DNA of 64,000 nt from Rhea pennata (GCF_028389875.1 NC_084663.1:212815876-212879875), one strand, 5' to 3'; positions 53,401-64,000 are shown, counted from the stretch's first letter. Program-made: numbers and translations. The notes: generated by a model from the letters alone, not told the origin.

Positions 53401-56400
53401 TCTGTAGGATCCCCCTGAAAAATAGTCAGCAGGTCATTGCAAATTCTACTTGAATTTGATTCTTGGAAGATAGGTGATGTACGAAGATAAGCCTGCCTCT
53501 AGTTCTCAAACTAGACAAGAAGTTGAAGACTTGACTGAGCACCTCCTCACTTTTGCAGTTAAAAAGTGAGCTCTCATCCCTAAATTATAGGCATGTTTGC
53601 AGCTGACAAAGTCTGTTGCACAACAGAGACTTATATGAACTTACAGCATAAGGAAGTTGTGTTGTTGTCTCTTGGGTGGAATTTGCCACTTCTAAATTTA
53701 GCCACCTAGAATTTAGGAATCTGATGTAAGCTGATCATCTAGGCTTCATCTACGTTAATGAAAGGGGGGAGAGGGATAGAGGTGGGGGGAGAGAGAGAGA
53801 GAGAGTGTCTCTTTCTCTGGTGATTGTGGAGGGAACCTTGAAGGATGATTTTGCCTAGCCACCCAACTCTTAAAATCAGTCTTACTGCAGAGAAAATCCA
53901 ATCAATAGCACTCTTGGTCTGTTTTTATTCCCTCTAGCTCTGTCTCTGAGCTGGCATAGCTCATGCATCCCAATCCTATCTGCTGGCCAAATGCATTGCA
54001 TTCCCTGTGCAGAAATGCTGATGCTGATTTATTTCCTGTTTACCTCTCCAGATTGGGACTTTTCTTGTCCTGAGCTTCTCTGTCACAGCTCTCTTTATAT
54101 TATCTGTGCTGTGGGGAGATCAATGGAAAACTGTCCGCCTGTCATTCCAGGTAAGAAGGGCTGGAACATCTGCTTGGAAAATACGATTTGTTTATAGAAG
54201 TATTTTATGAAAATAGGTAGAAAACTTTTGATAGGATGATGTTTTTCATGTGTTTTTTTTTTTACTGGCAAACTGTGCAGTTCTGCACAAACTTTTCTTA
54301 TGATTTAGCATTTCATATTGGGGAAAATGGAAGGCAAGACCTGAGGTTTGGTTTCAATCTACCCGTTTGATGTAACAGGTCTCATTTTGGGAGGTCATAT
54401 CCTTTGCTTTTGGCAAAAACATCATATGTGTGTTGTTTGTCTGCAGGTGCCTGGGATAGGTAAATCAGACCCCTTGGGCTGGCAGGGTTGCTGGAACAAG
54501 GTCTTGCTTCCTATTTGGTTTCTGATGGTTCAGTGGCCTTAATATTAGCAAAATTTCAGTATTTCTTTTCTCCGTCTGTAATGCAGAGAGCTTACCTTCC
54601 TGTGGACAGGACAATATTGACCTGTTCCTAGGCAACAGATGGAGAATGTCAGTGTCAGATGGGACAACCTGTGGGATGCAGTACTTCCAAGTGGGTGATA
54701 TGCTAGCCTCCTTGACTTTAAGGAATTCTGAAGGTGGAGAGGAGAGCACCAGTACCTGACCATCTGGGTTCCCATGTGTACTGGGAAGGAAGTATGCAAC
54801 CTATGATCAGAGAGCTGTCTTACAGATGTTGTTGTTTGGACACATCATCTCTCCTCATCTTCACTTACTGCTTGTGAGTATCAGGAGAGCAATGCATATG
54901 GACTGGAAGAGGAATCAATTTGTAGCCCAAGAGTCACTGCAGTGTAGGTTGATAGGGTACAGATAATCACACACTTCTCCCTGCTCTACAAAGTTCAGTA
55001 ACTTTGGGACATGCACTGGCAAAGATAAAAAGAAGATAAAAGCTTCTCCTCCTGTTTAAGGACTCCAGGGGAGGAAGTTGGGAAGAAGGAGATACAAAAG
55101 CCTTCAGGGTCCTATTGGTGCTGTTTAGTGCACCTGTCCTTTGAGATGTTTCACCTGGCCATCTGCTGCTGTTCCCAAAGAGCACAAGTCTCTTGTAGAT
55201 CTTGTGTCATGTCCATTAGTGCTGTGCAGCTATCTCAGATATGCTGGGCATCTTGAATGGCACCTTTGTTTACATAACTGAATCCTGTTTCTGGTTGGAA
55301 GATATTGGTATCATGTATCAGACAGACAGTATCATGCACAATAAAATCTCTCAACAACTTCTGTAAGCCAGCTAGCTGCCCAGGCACTGTGCAAAATGTT
55401 TGGTATCTGCCTTTTTTTGTTCCAGTTTGGAAGGGAAAATAACTGGGAAATATTGGTGTATCCCATGAGAGGAACATTCCATTTTTGAACCTCCTCTTCA
55501 AATTAACTTCTGTCAAATGTTCTAGATTTCAAGCAACAGGTTGGACAAACTGATTTAGATAAAAATAATAACCAGCATCATTGTTCAATCATCTGGGTTA
55601 AAATTAAACTAAAACTTTAAAAACAAATCTGGAAATGATTGTGCACCGACACCTTCCACAGGCTGCCTTGAAGAGTAGCCACATACTATAACAGGGACTC
55701 CTGACATATGTCCTATCTCCACCAACTTTCTTCAGCAGTCAGCTGTTATTTTGAATATGGACTAAATTACAGAAAAGACATCTGGATAGCTCTTTTCCGT
55801 GGCACATATTTAATAACTCCCATTTTTTAGCTACACCTGGATTCACAGGTCTCTGAAGAGCACAAGAAAAATAATGGATCTGTTTCTCTGTAAGATTTCC
55901 GAAGTTTTATCAAGTATGTCATACCAGCCTTACTTGAATGAAGAGCTAAACTCTCAATAATATCAAACTATCTGTTAGGTTTCCTATTCTAGTTGTGCAT
56001 TTATGAAAAGTGCAGAAGTGGTTCTCAATTGATCTTGTTTAATCTTTAGATTTTTAGATCTTTGTTTGATCAAAGAAATAAAGTGCAACTACTGTATCTA
56101 TCCAGCAATAGCTATTATGTAATGTAATGAAAACATTAAGGAAACTATTGTTTTCTGTTAGTAAAACAAGAAAAGTATCTACAAGGCCACCAACTTGAAG
56201 TTGAAATTAAAAAAAAAAGAGAGAGAAAATGCAATTAGCTGTAATGCAAGTGAACTCTATGTTTTGGTCTAAGACCAAGTGTTTCACTGAAATAAATGAG
56301 GGTGAATTATTTGTCTGGAATACATTGTTAATTTGGAAGGCTAGATGCTGCAGGATATATAGGAGGCTAATAAAGTCTGTGATCAGACATGTGCCAGGCT

Positions 56401-59400
56401 AACTGGATCTTTTATATTATATGAATTAGTGCTATACTGGTGTAAAATACCAAATTTTTATCACTCAGGTTTGTTGACATCAGTTTAAAGATGTAGTTGC
56501 AGTGTAGTATTGAGATGACTGTTAGCTGCATTGGATAGAATTGGACTGGACTGGTTTGCATTGGATTGGATTGGACTGGACTGGGTTAGATTGGATTAAT
56601 TTGACATTTTCTGGAAGAGGCTCACATATTATGATGTAGCAGTAATGGGGAGAGAGAGAGAGAGAGAGAGAGAGTCCTGCTCTGAGACAGTGCACTGAGC
56701 CTTTGTGGAAGAGGACAGCCTTGCCTGCTTTGACTGACTTAGGAGAAAGGAGAGCTGCATACCAAAATGAGGGCTGCTCCTTAGCCTGGGCTCATGAGAG
56801 GCGTGAGCTGCTGGTATCTGCAGCAGTAGCCCCTCTCTGTGGAAAGTTGTAGCCGTGTTGGGGCTTGTTTCTGCCTGTCTCCATACTTCATCCTTTGACT
56901 GAAATCTTTTTCTCTCCTTGCCAGATCACAGCTCCCTATCTCCACATAGGAGCAATAACCATCATGGTCCTCCTGTCCTGGCCTGTGGCTCTGCATGCCA
57001 TCAGAACAGATAAGAAAGGTACAGTAGCTCTGCTCCCAATAATATAAGACTCATGTCAGCATGAGAAACCAAGCATGCAGAAGCCCTTTCACCTTACATC
57101 TGCACTCCAGCTGCAGGTGGCTTTTATCCTGTGGGAAATTAGCAGGGGTAGGGCTTGGGGCCATGCACTGTCCTGTGGCTTTCTAGACTCATTACTGGTC
57201 TGCATGCTCCCTTGCACAGTTTTGGCCTATACCAGGGCAGTAGCTGGGAATGCTTTGGAGATTGTCACAGGCTAGATAATCATTCTCAGAAAGGAGTTTA
57301 ATCTCAGCGATCCTGCTTTGAGGGGAAAAACAATCTGGCTTCATGGCTGTGAAATGTGCTCTACACATTTGCATCTGAGCTGTAGAATAGACCGTGACAT
57401 TTTATATACCATATAGACCCTGCTTTAGACACTGAGAGGTGATGGTTCTGTAACCAGAGTCAGCATGTTTTACCATTTGGACTGGCAGAACTGGAGGGCT
57501 TACAGCAAATACTCCCCTAGCTATTGAAGCAAAACTGGCAGTTCTCACTTTTGATGCCCAGAGTAGGTGTTGTGACTGCTTGGCCCGCTGACTGCACAGA
57601 CAGCCCAGCAAACATGCTTAATCAAAACAGGGAAACAGGGACTTCCAGGAGGCAGCTTATCCTAGCCTTCTGACAGTGCCTGTCTCTCTCCTGTGCTACA
57701 GAAAACCTAGGCCATGAGCTTAGATCTAAGCTGGACTTTATGAAGCTTTCCATCCATGCACACCTAATTGCAAAAATAACTACATGGATTTCTACAAACT
57801 GGATCCCTTTTGCTCTTCAGTATTATCCTCAGTGTGTCAGACGAATAGAATTTAGATCGTAACTGAAAGACGAAGTACAATTTTGCATGCCTGAGGAGAT
57901 CAGCAGAAGTCCCTGTGTTCTGAGACCTGCATGGAAATCCTGCAGGAGAAAGCAATCAGTGGCAGCTCTTTTGGCTGACTCTTTCTTGCAATACTCAACT
58001 TCATTGTCTCAAAAGGGTTCTCTAATTCAGTCACACCACTTCAGACATGTGGATCTCAGGAGAGGCCAGCTGAAACAGGGGAAAGTACTTTTTGATCAGT
58101 TGGTAAGGGACATTAGTTTTCCTTTTCTGGTCTAATCCCCTGGTGAGTGCCTTTCTAGCTCTGAGAAGTGTGATACAGTAGGGTAAGTGCAGGACCAGCT
58201 GCCTGACTCCAACACTGCCTCAGTTTCTCCATATATTCAAAATTATACTCTCATACAGAATGGGCTGGTGGAGCAGTTTGTTTCCTGTCTAGGATTTCCC
58301 TGCATCTGCTGCAGCTGGGGATGGAGATGGTGATGTCCTGCTGGGACCTGAGACATTACCCTCAGTGGCTAATGGACACTCAGATCAATACATCAGCTTG
58401 GTGTAAACCCCAATTCATGCAGAGTCACTCGTGTAGTGTGCAGTTAGGTGGTGGTACCCATCCAAGAAAGAAACGTTGGCCAAAGGTACTCACTTCTCAG
58501 AGGAACTATTTTGTTCTCTGAGGTAAAAGTTGCTCACTGGCGTTCTTGAATAATGTGTCGCCAGGCTCCCAGGAAGGCCCTAGATAACAGATTGGCAGGT
58601 TTCTGAAATGCAATGCCCATGCAATCAGGGTCTGTAGCAGGAGAACCCACTTACATGGCATACAGAAGGTCACTGATAGCAGTCTCAAAGAACTGAGGAA
58701 ACTTTACCCTAGGGGCACAGAAGATTGTTGAAGGAGAAAAGTTTTTCCTCTTCTTCACTGTGATTGAAATTTCAAAATATTACTTGTGCTTATCTAAGTA
58801 AGAAACAAAAGCATCTCTTTGTTGAGGATTATTCCTCCATATGGGAAATTTCACTGTACCTCATCTAAAGAAAAATAAATTAAGTCTTTGTCTTGCTCTA
58901 AGTCACACTGAGATGTAACTGCAGCACGAAATCTGCATTTCTAGCCTAGGCATCCCAGATCCTTGCTCTGAATAGTGTATTTTCCTGGATTGCATGGGTG
59001 GAGTGAATGTGAAAGTTAGGGGAAGGAGGGATGTGCAAGGGATGGGACAGAGTCCAACAACTATTTAACTAGAGGGCTGTATTAAAAGTCAACCTGCAAA
59101 GCAAACCCATCTATTACTACATGGATTAACTCTAGCCTTCCTCCTTCAAATTCTTGCAGTTGTTCAGGTGATAATTGTTGGTCCATACCTGGCTATCCTT
59201 CTCTTTCTTTTCTTGATACCTCTGGGGATGTACTCACCTTGTATCAGAGAAGTGGGGACACTTGGACCAAAGCCAGCCCTCATTGGACACCGCGGAGCAC
59301 CAATGGTAGGTTCAGAGAAGATATTTTACATCATTCCTTCATCCTGTATATTTTTACTGTCATCACCATCTTCTTTTCTTCCAAGAGTTATGGAAGAAAT

Positions 59401-62400
59401 CTGTGGGGGTGAAGGGAATGCATTTCATTTTGGAATTGTATGCCAAAGGGATAACTGCATGGATTTGCTAGCAAAGATGCCACTGCTCTGGAGGCACAAG
59501 ATAGGTATAGTGGCAAAGGTGGAAAAAAAACAAAGGCTTTCTTCTGCAGAACACAATACACTTTAACAAGATAATGGTCCATTAATGGAAACCAGAGGTG
59601 TTAAAAAGAGATATAAAGTAAAGAATTCTTCAGTGTGTATGAAAATAACCTTCTTATGGGCCATTTTCTTCCCAGCTGGCACCAGAAAACACTGAGATGT
59701 CATTTCAGAAGACCATTGAACATGGTGGAGATGGTCTTGAAACAGATGTCACCATTAGGTAAGAAGAAAACATTGCATCTCACAGAGTATAAGCTGCTGC
59801 TTCTAAGACTTCCTTTTGGAGTTGTGCAATTCTGGGCAATTGGGTTTTACTAACAGCTGGGACAAGTGCCTGGTGATACAAGCTGTAGGGCATGACTGTT
59901 CTCAGGAAAGTCAATAAGTTTGGAGCTATTGATTTAACAATCCTTTTTTGTGCAATGCATTTTAAACACTTTGCAGGGTATAAAAACAAGCCTCAACTCC
60001 ATTCTGCTTCCAGACCTCAGTGAAGGTTGGATTAGGCCTAGAAAAAGCCTGGAAATTTTGTACAGACCTATGACAGCTTTGTCCTAATTATTAGACCTTT
60101 AATTGACCTTGTGAATGGGACCCATTGCCACGAACTGTTAACATGCTGGGTAGGGTGAACAGTTTTTAATTGATATTTCAGTAGCAGTGTGACAGAGTGA
60201 AGTGAGGACTTGAGTGAAGAAAATACTTATGTTTAGATGCTCTACTGACATAGAGTTAATATTAATCTTTTTTAGTGGTGGGAGTCATAAATGTCTCCAT
60301 CTCAATTTTGCCCATGAGGAGACTGAGGCATAGAGAGGCTTGACTTCTCCAAGATCACTCAGTATTATTTATATAAGCTAGAAATAACTCACTTGTTATG
60401 TTGCCCTTGTTATGTTATGTATGAAATTGTCCTGAGTCTCAGCCACCTTCCCTAACCCACCCTCAGCTCTGACGAAGCATGTAGAGCTGCACTCACAGCA
60501 GTCCACAGGTGGTTCAGACCTGGCTTGAGTCTGCTTATGCTATGAACAGAGCCACACCCCATGTGACCTGGCCCCTTGCTCTCCAACAGCTATGATGGGG
60601 TTCCCTTCCTCATGCATGACAGCACCTTGAGGAGGACAACCAACATTGGGGAGGTCTACCCCAATGAGACTGCTCAAAATGCAGCGTTGTTTTCCTGGGA
60701 CACTCTGAAGGAGCTGAACGCTGGAATGTGGTTTCTTAAGGTGAGTGCTGTCAAGGACTATCAACTGACTGTTGAAGAACTGCTACCTGCTACTGCTTAT
60801 TAGAGTTAATATTAAGACAGGAATTACCAGTTGAGCCAAAGCTCAAAGAAGTCAATAGAAATCCTTCAGCTGAGGTCGCTTTGCTTTGTTCAGTTGGCTT
60901 TTAGGTCCGAGACACACATCATATTTGGTTGTTGGATGTCCTTGTGGCTCCTTATCATAGCAGTAGAAGAACTGATGGACTGGAGAAGGAAGGCAATAAC
61001 TGCTTGTGCAAGTTGCTGTGTATAACAGCCACAGCCAAGACATTGGGAGAGTGAGGCATAGTGGAGCTAGCTGTGAGCTACACAGTTTAGATCCCCAAAG
61101 TACTGTCAGGTTTATGCCAGACTTTTTCCTTGTATGAATTGTTGCAGCTGACTCCCTCGGATGTGACTGACTAATTGATTTCCTTTTGTATTTATTTATT
61201 TCTAGGACAAACCATTTTCATGCATGGGCTCACTGTCAAGGGCAGATCGAAACCAGGCAATGAATCAGTCAATTTACAAGCTAAGTAATTTCTTGCGCCT
61301 CGCAGACAGTCAGAATAAACTTGTGATATTTGATCTCTACCGCCCTCCAGAGAAACATCCTTATAGGAATTCGTGGATCAACAGAACCCTGGAAGTCATC
61401 CTCAACGAATCGGGGATTAAACCCCATCTGGTAGGATGGTCTCACTCCTGCATGTCCTTTTTTCTTTTCTGAACTGAGACTTTGAGGTCATACCCTGCCT
61501 GACTTCACCAGTATGGAATACAACCCATTGCATTTCACTCGTTCATTGGGAAGGCTTCTTATGGGCACAGTCCATTGTAAAGATGGTTTCTTTACAGGCC
61601 ACATTCAAATATCATCCTTCTTCTTGTGTGATTCCTCTTCGAACAGCTTCATTTAAAAGGCATCATTTGGAATACACTCCTAGTATCAGTTCCTTAGCAG
61701 GTATAAAATGGTGTAACCCTACAGCAGTCCAGGGAAATTGGACAGTGTAGCTGATGCTTTAGCCGCCAAACTGCATCCTTTCAACATTGTAATATCTGAG
61801 AGCCTGCTCTCTGCCAACCATCCTTATTTTATGTATTACAGTGGAAGCCTTATCTTAAATTGGAATACTTGGAGCTGGAGGCCTCCTATTACCTTCCTCC
61901 TTCCCCAGACAACTCTGCTTTTGGTGGATCCTAAATTTATGTGGATGAGTGTATATACCCACTGGTGTCAGGGGAATTATCCTGATCTGTGTCCACTAAG
62001 GATCTCCTCTCCCATCCTGGGAACCAGAGTCTTTAACTATTCTGTGCTGCCTTTCCTATTAAACAGAAGAGCAGCCTTCTCTTACAGGAACTCAGCATCT
62101 TTTGTGTGGCTGCGTAAAGCTCTTTCTTACTGATACCAGGCTGATAAGCAAGGAACAGTGAATACTTATTTCTTGATGAAAATAACTTGCAAGTTTTATC
62201 CCAGGGTCTAAATATGTTTTGATCTTTGTAAGACATGTGACATTTGACAGACTGTACTAAGCCTACAAGATCTTATCATTATCAGAGTTGTAAAAGGCAG
62301 AGTATATTAGTAACTATTGTGAATTCATTGCTCTTGTTGCCTGCAGGTCCTATGGCTGGAGAATGATATGAGGTCCTTTGTTCAGTCTGTTGCTCCTGGG

Positions 62401-63908
62401 TTTCAGCAGACAATGGGCAGTAAGGCCCCAGTTGAAGACCTGCTGATGGATAATATTGTCAAACTCAATCTGGCCTACACTGAAATGTCCAGTGAAGATA
62501 TTCGGTAGGTTGCAATTTCAACCTCAAGTATGGTCGATGGACTATATCTGGAGTACACTTGCCTTATGTGTGGCAATGTCTCCCTCCAGTGGCCGGCTCC
62601 AGGATCTATAACATTTTGGGAAGAACTTTTCCTATAGCTTTTTGGAAGTGAAGGACTCTAGTTCACTCCTACTGTTGAATCTGTGTGTGGCCAAGAGGTG
62701 GCAGATGTAATTGCAATGTACTCCCCCTCACCAAGGGCACATTGTTTTAATTATTCTGCCAGGATCTAAGGATCTTCTGGGTAAAAGAATCCAAGTATCA
62801 CAATTCCTTGTATTACACTGAAGCCAAAGATGGACAATTCATCCCCAATACCAGCAAGTACTTAACCATGGAGAATGAAGAACTCTCTAACCTCCTGTGG
62901 CTCCTCCACAAACGTCAGTGTGAGTGTTTAATGCTTTGGTGAGAGACCATCACCCTCTTGTAGCTGGTGTTTTGGAGTTCTTGTCTCTGTTGCTGCTACT
63001 GCTCTGTTGCTTGTGATACACTGAAAATATCTGCTCTCCAATGGATGGATTCACAATTATTAGAGTGGTTTCCAAAATGGTTCTCTTCCATGAAAGAAAC
63101 TATCTTGCCTGACTAGCTCTCCCTTTGTAAATGGACTTTTGCACTTTCCCATGTGCAAGGGCATTTAAATCTAATAAAAAGGAGAGAGAAAGAATGCAAA
63201 CATTTATAACTTTAGATGCCTATAAAGTTGATGTTTTCTTAATGATAATTTTTCCAGAATGTAACATTCTATGATTCTAGGTAGATTTATCTAGGGGAGA
63301 TCCTAGGTAACTTTACAAAAGCTGATACTGATGACATTTCTTCAGCAATATTCAGAGAATGGTCTCACTTCATATTAAAGTTCAATAGCTCGTAAGAGTT
63401 TGACAAATGATCTTAATGTTGCAAGTGTAATAGTGGTGAATAGCCGCTTTGAGGTGAGTTTAAACACATTGTTAGGAAATTACAAACACATCATTACAGT
63501 GGTTTACGTGGCAGAGGGATAAGCAACTTTTTGACTTTTAGCTGTATTAATCGCAACTGCATCCAGGTGACTAGGTATGCCATGTTGGCTAATCATTAAT
63601 GATGAAGTACTGGCTAGTTGGCCTTCTTGTCTTCCTCTTATCTGATTCCTAAGACAGCTCTTTCCTACAGAGAATTGTCATTTCCCTTGAATCAGCCCAG
63701 AGGAAATACTTGCCTCCTTTCTTTTCTTAACAAAGGTAAATACCTCTTATTCTTTCAAAGGAAATATGCTGAGGTGAACATCACCACTAACCTCTATGTG
63801 GTCAATGAGCCATGGCTCTTCTCCCTGGCGTGGTGCTCTGGGGCTCACTCTGTGACCACGAATGCTGTCCACGTGCTGAAGAACCTCAGCCAGCCACTCT
63901 TCCTCATG
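41228..63908 (+). CDS. GDPD4: six-TM glycerophosphodiester phosphodiesterase, GDPD4-like (12 exons, 3' end outside window)
   Basis: Exons: 41228-41410, 42054-42157, 44379-44472, 52409-52468, 54052-54150, 56925-57018, 59160-59305, 59676-59758, 60590-60740, 61206-61430, 62347-62504, 63761-63908. All have AG/GT borders and consistent phases, giving 515 residues. After an N-terminal basic segment there are five hydrophobic segments (about 65-84, 104-134, 148-168, 185-203, 215-235). The GDPD catalytic domain follows, with HRGAP (His255), PENT (264), the metal-ligand pair in LETDV (Glu282, Asp284) and FLMHD (His297). The sixth TM segment and C-tail should follow past 63908. NxS/T sites at Asn313 and Asn358 fit an exposed domain. 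The family hydrolyses glycerophosphodiesters, and GDPD5 releases GPI-anchored proteins; GDPD4 itself is less studied. Position just after PAK1 favours GDPD4 over GDPD5. Confidence 0.9.
42054..42157 (+). CDS. GDPD4: GDPD4 exon 2 (first TM segment)
   Basis: Encodes residues 62-95 and two bases of codon 96, with hydrophobic [20 protein letters not shown] followed by NDYNNFDW, a block shared with GDPD5. The donor is gtgagt. Confidence 0.9.
43746..43840 (+). repeat. ancient L2/MIR-type tail relic
   Basis: The order gtagactgtgagttctctgg, then gtcctgtgttttactgccc, then tggcacagtggagtcttag matches the old amniote tail consensus (gactgtaagctct...tgtttgtacagcgcctagcacaatggggtcctgg), with many differences. 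Confidence 0.5.
44263..44275 (+). repeat. A-run
   Basis: Short A homopolymer of about 13 bases in GDPD4 intron 2. No retroposon body was recognised upstream. Confidence 0.6.
44379..44472 (+). CDS. GDPD4: GDPD4 exon 3 (second TM segment)
   Basis: Phase 2 to 0. Encodes YNYGNLGFW followed by a long hydrophobic run ending MYIALLL. The acceptor is ctttttag and the donor gtaagt. Confidence 0.9.
45500..45595 (+). repeat. ancient L2/MIR-type tail relic
   Basis: The order caatgtctagcacaatgcgg, then ttctggggtcctttgtctct and an aaatagtaatt end resembles the same old tail (cctagcacaatggggtcctgg ... aatacaaataat). Confidence 0.5.
47696..48776 (+). mobile_element. CR1 LINE, 5'-truncated with internal deletions, copy 3
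   Basis: Homology to copy 1 runs from ctgggtgccatctctaagca to the 3' end ggtcccctccaaccttaacc, followed by two exact attctgtg repeats. Compared with copy 1 it lacks about 147 bases (equivalent to about 14518-14665), about 25 bases near 48286 and about 45 bases near 48364. It lies in GDPD4 intron 3 in the sense orientation. More substitutions than copy 2 suggest a somewhat older insertion. Confidence 0.93.
47837..48696 (+). pseudogene. CR1 ORF2 fragments, broken (copy 3)
   Basis: A first open stretch (47837-48364) starts at [17 protein letters not shown], loses the block between the DFTKAF and GSVLGPILF motifs by deletion, and contains SADGAKL, so one catalytic Asp is also lost. A second stretch (48427-48696) carries [15 protein letters not shown] to [10 protein letters not shown] stop near 48398 and deletions break the frame. 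It cannot encode an active enzyme. Confidence 0.88.
50852..50867 (+). repeat. 16-G homopolymer run
   Basis: Sixteen consecutive G residues followed by agaggggggagga, a likely G-quadruplex former. It lies in GDPD4 intron 3, about 120 bases before the polypyrimidine repeat. Confidence 0.9.
50988..51182 (+). repeat. polypyrimidine repeat, 12-mer ctttcctttcct
   Basis: About six near-perfect copies of ctttcctttcct followed by a diverged (cctt)n tail, giving roughly 190 bases of almost pure C/T on the + strand. The mirror-like purine/pyrimidine composition could allow triplex (H-DNA) formation. The repeat creates meaningless FPLS-repeat and KGKR-repeat ORFs on the two strands. Confidence 0.93.
52409..52468 (+). 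CDS. GDPD4: GDPD4 exon 4 (20-codon exon)
   Basis: Sixty bases, phase 0-0, encoding [20 protein letters not shown]. The GQQ...LHW.HK block matches the corresponding loop of GDPD5 as I recall it. It is separated from exon 3 by a 7.9-kb intron. Confidence 0.9.
53787..53806 (+). repeat. (GA)n microsatellite
   Basis: G-rich lead-in followed by about eight to nine GA units, ending in tgtctc. In GDPD4 intron 4. Confidence 0.8.
54052..54150 (+). CDS. GDPD4: GDPD4 exon 5 (third TM segment)
   Basis: Thirty-three codons, phase 0-0. [20 protein letters not shown] is the hydrophobic segment, followed by the loop [13 protein letters not shown]. The donor is gtaaga. Confidence 0.9.
56531..56600 (+). repeat. 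degenerate pentamer repeat TTGGA/CTGGA
   Basis: About a dozen pentamer units alternating ttgga, ctgga and variants, with interruptions (ttgca, ttaga). In GDPD4 intron 5, about 50 bases before a (GA)n tract. Confidence 0.8.
56650..56674 (+). repeat. (GA)12 microsatellite
   Basis: About twelve GA units directly after gggg. In GDPD4 intron 5. Confidence 0.9.
56925..57018 (+). CDS. GDPD4: GDPD4 exon 6 (fourth TM segment)
   Basis: Encodes [20 protein letters not shown] and [11 protein letters not shown]. The TAP.LH.GA pattern is shared with GDPD5. Phase 0 to 1, donor gtacag. Confidence 0.9.
58150..58265 (-). repeat. ancient MIR-like relic (minus strand)
   Basis: Contains ctgcctcagtttctccatat, then a ttcaaaatt block. 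This matches the reverse complement of the MIR core (ctgtgcctcagtttccccatctgtaaaatgggg). Confidence 0.5.
59160..59305 (+). CDS. GDPD4: GDPD4 exon 7 (fifth TM segment and HRGAP motif)
   Basis: Encodes the hydrophobic [20 protein letters not shown], then [15 protein letters not shown]. The catalytic His of the GDPD superfamily HRG motif is residue 255. Phase 1 to 0. Confidence 0.93.
59676..59758 (+). CDS. GDPD4: GDPD4 exon 8 (PENT and metal-binding ETD)
   Basis: Encodes [18 protein letters not shown] then DGLETDVTI. Glu282 and Asp284 correspond to the conserved acidic metal ligands of GDPD enzymes. Phase 0 to 2. Confidence 0.93.
60290..60375 (+). repeat. ancient MIR-like relic
   Basis: Contains ttttgcccatgaggagactg, then aggcatagagaggcttgact, tctccaagatcactcag. 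The order matches the MIR core, with moderate divergence. It lies in GDPD4 intron 8. Confidence 0.6.
60590..60740 (+). CDS. GDPD4: GDPD4 exon 9 (second catalytic His)
   Basis: Encodes [18 protein letters not shown], with the second conserved His (297) followed by Asp, then an NET glycosylation site and [10 protein letters not shown]. Phase 2 to 0, donor gtgagt. Confidence 0.93.
61206..61430 (+). CDS. GDPD4: GDPD4 exon 10 (catalytic barrel middle)
   Basis: Seventy-five codons, phase 0-0, with [39 protein letters not shown] and [16 protein letters not shown]. The RPPEKHPYR block is a family signature. Confidence 0.92.
62347..62504 (+). CDS. GDPD4: GDPD4 exon 11
   Basis: Encodes [20 protein letters not shown] then QTMGSK and [14 protein letters not shown]. 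The [11 protein letters not shown] block aligns with GDPD5 without gaps. Phase 0 to 2, with donor gtaggt directly after CG. Confidence 0.92.
63761..63908 (+). CDS. GDPD4: GDPD4 exon 12 (last in window)
   Basis: Encodes [19 protein letters not shown] then [17 protein letters not shown] and LSQPLFLM. The [15 protein letters not shown] pattern is the end of the GDPD barrel. Phase 2 to 0, donor gtaagc at 63909. The remaining C-terminal coding exons are outside the window. Confidence 0.92.
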
Positions 63909-64000
63909 GTAAGCAAAAGTCCTCCCTTATTCCCAGGGGTACGAAGTAGGGGTGAGATGTTCATAGTTATAGTTGGAGAGCATGAGTCAGTTCATGCATT

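Larger units (their letters stand above)
41411..64000 (+). other. GDPD4: GDPD4 introns
   Basis: Introns: 41411-42053, 42158-44378, 44473-52408, 52469-54051, 54151-56924, 57019-59159, 59306-59675, 59759-60589, 60741-61205, 61431-62346, 62505-63760 and 63909 onward. The 7.9-kb third intron holds CR1 copy 3, the G16 run and the polypyrimidine repeat. Two GA microsatellites and a TTGGA-type repeat sit in introns 4 and 5. MIR-like relics lie in introns 2, 3, 6 and 8. No additional exon is required by the protein alignment. Confidence 0.8.

Noticed and set aside
61738..62133. 131-codon ORF in GDPD4 intron 10
   Set aside because: The flanking exons join in frame without it and it has no domain resemblance.

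Overview
The window looks like a gene-poor piece of a bird nuclear genome. Two intron-rich vertebrate genes lie on the + strand. Three 5'-truncated LINE copies carry avian-type CR1 3' ends (a ggttggactagatgat-type block followed by attctrtg repeats). No prokaryotic features, rRNA, tRNA or CRISPR arrays were seen. I cannot name the species from sequence alone.

Layout. (1) 323-5673: the last four coding exons of PAK1, covering the second half of the kinase domain and the stop codon. The 3' UTR follows, with polyadenylation signals at 6014 and 6047. (2) About 6.1-41.2 kb: a long region without a recognisable intact gene. It holds a decayed coiled-coil coding relic (10260-10881), a CR1 with a broken reverse-transcriptase ORF (about 13565-15630), a 29-A run, a CpG island (about 30.1-31.3 kb) split by an 11-unit minisatellite, an old CR1 relic (about 37.8-38.2 kb) and a second, well-preserved CR1 (about 39050-40192). 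(3) 41202 to the window end: twelve coding exons of a GDPD4-type glycerophosphodiester phosphodiesterase, 515 residues so far, with the 3' end outside the window. Its third intron holds a third CR1 (about 47696-48776) and a G-run next to a polypyrimidine 12-mer repeat. PAK1 followed by GDPD4 in the same orientation is also the human 11q13.5 order as I recall it, which supports both names.

The most striking feature is the minisatellite at 30756-31055. Seven of its eleven units are perfect three-box heat-shock elements (nGAAnnTTCnnGAAn), two more keep two boxes, and the array has an 80-bp higher-order period. It lies inside the only strong CpG island between PAK1 and GDPD4. The first GDPD4 coding exon is preceded by a splice acceptor and 26 bases of 5' UTR, so GDPD4 transcription must start upstream. 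The CpG island is therefore a candidate distal promoter, and the array a candidate HSF-responsive element. That link is inference and untested. A second notable point is that all three CR1 copies share a Ser in place of the aromatic residue of the reverse-transcriptase (Y/F)ADD motif.
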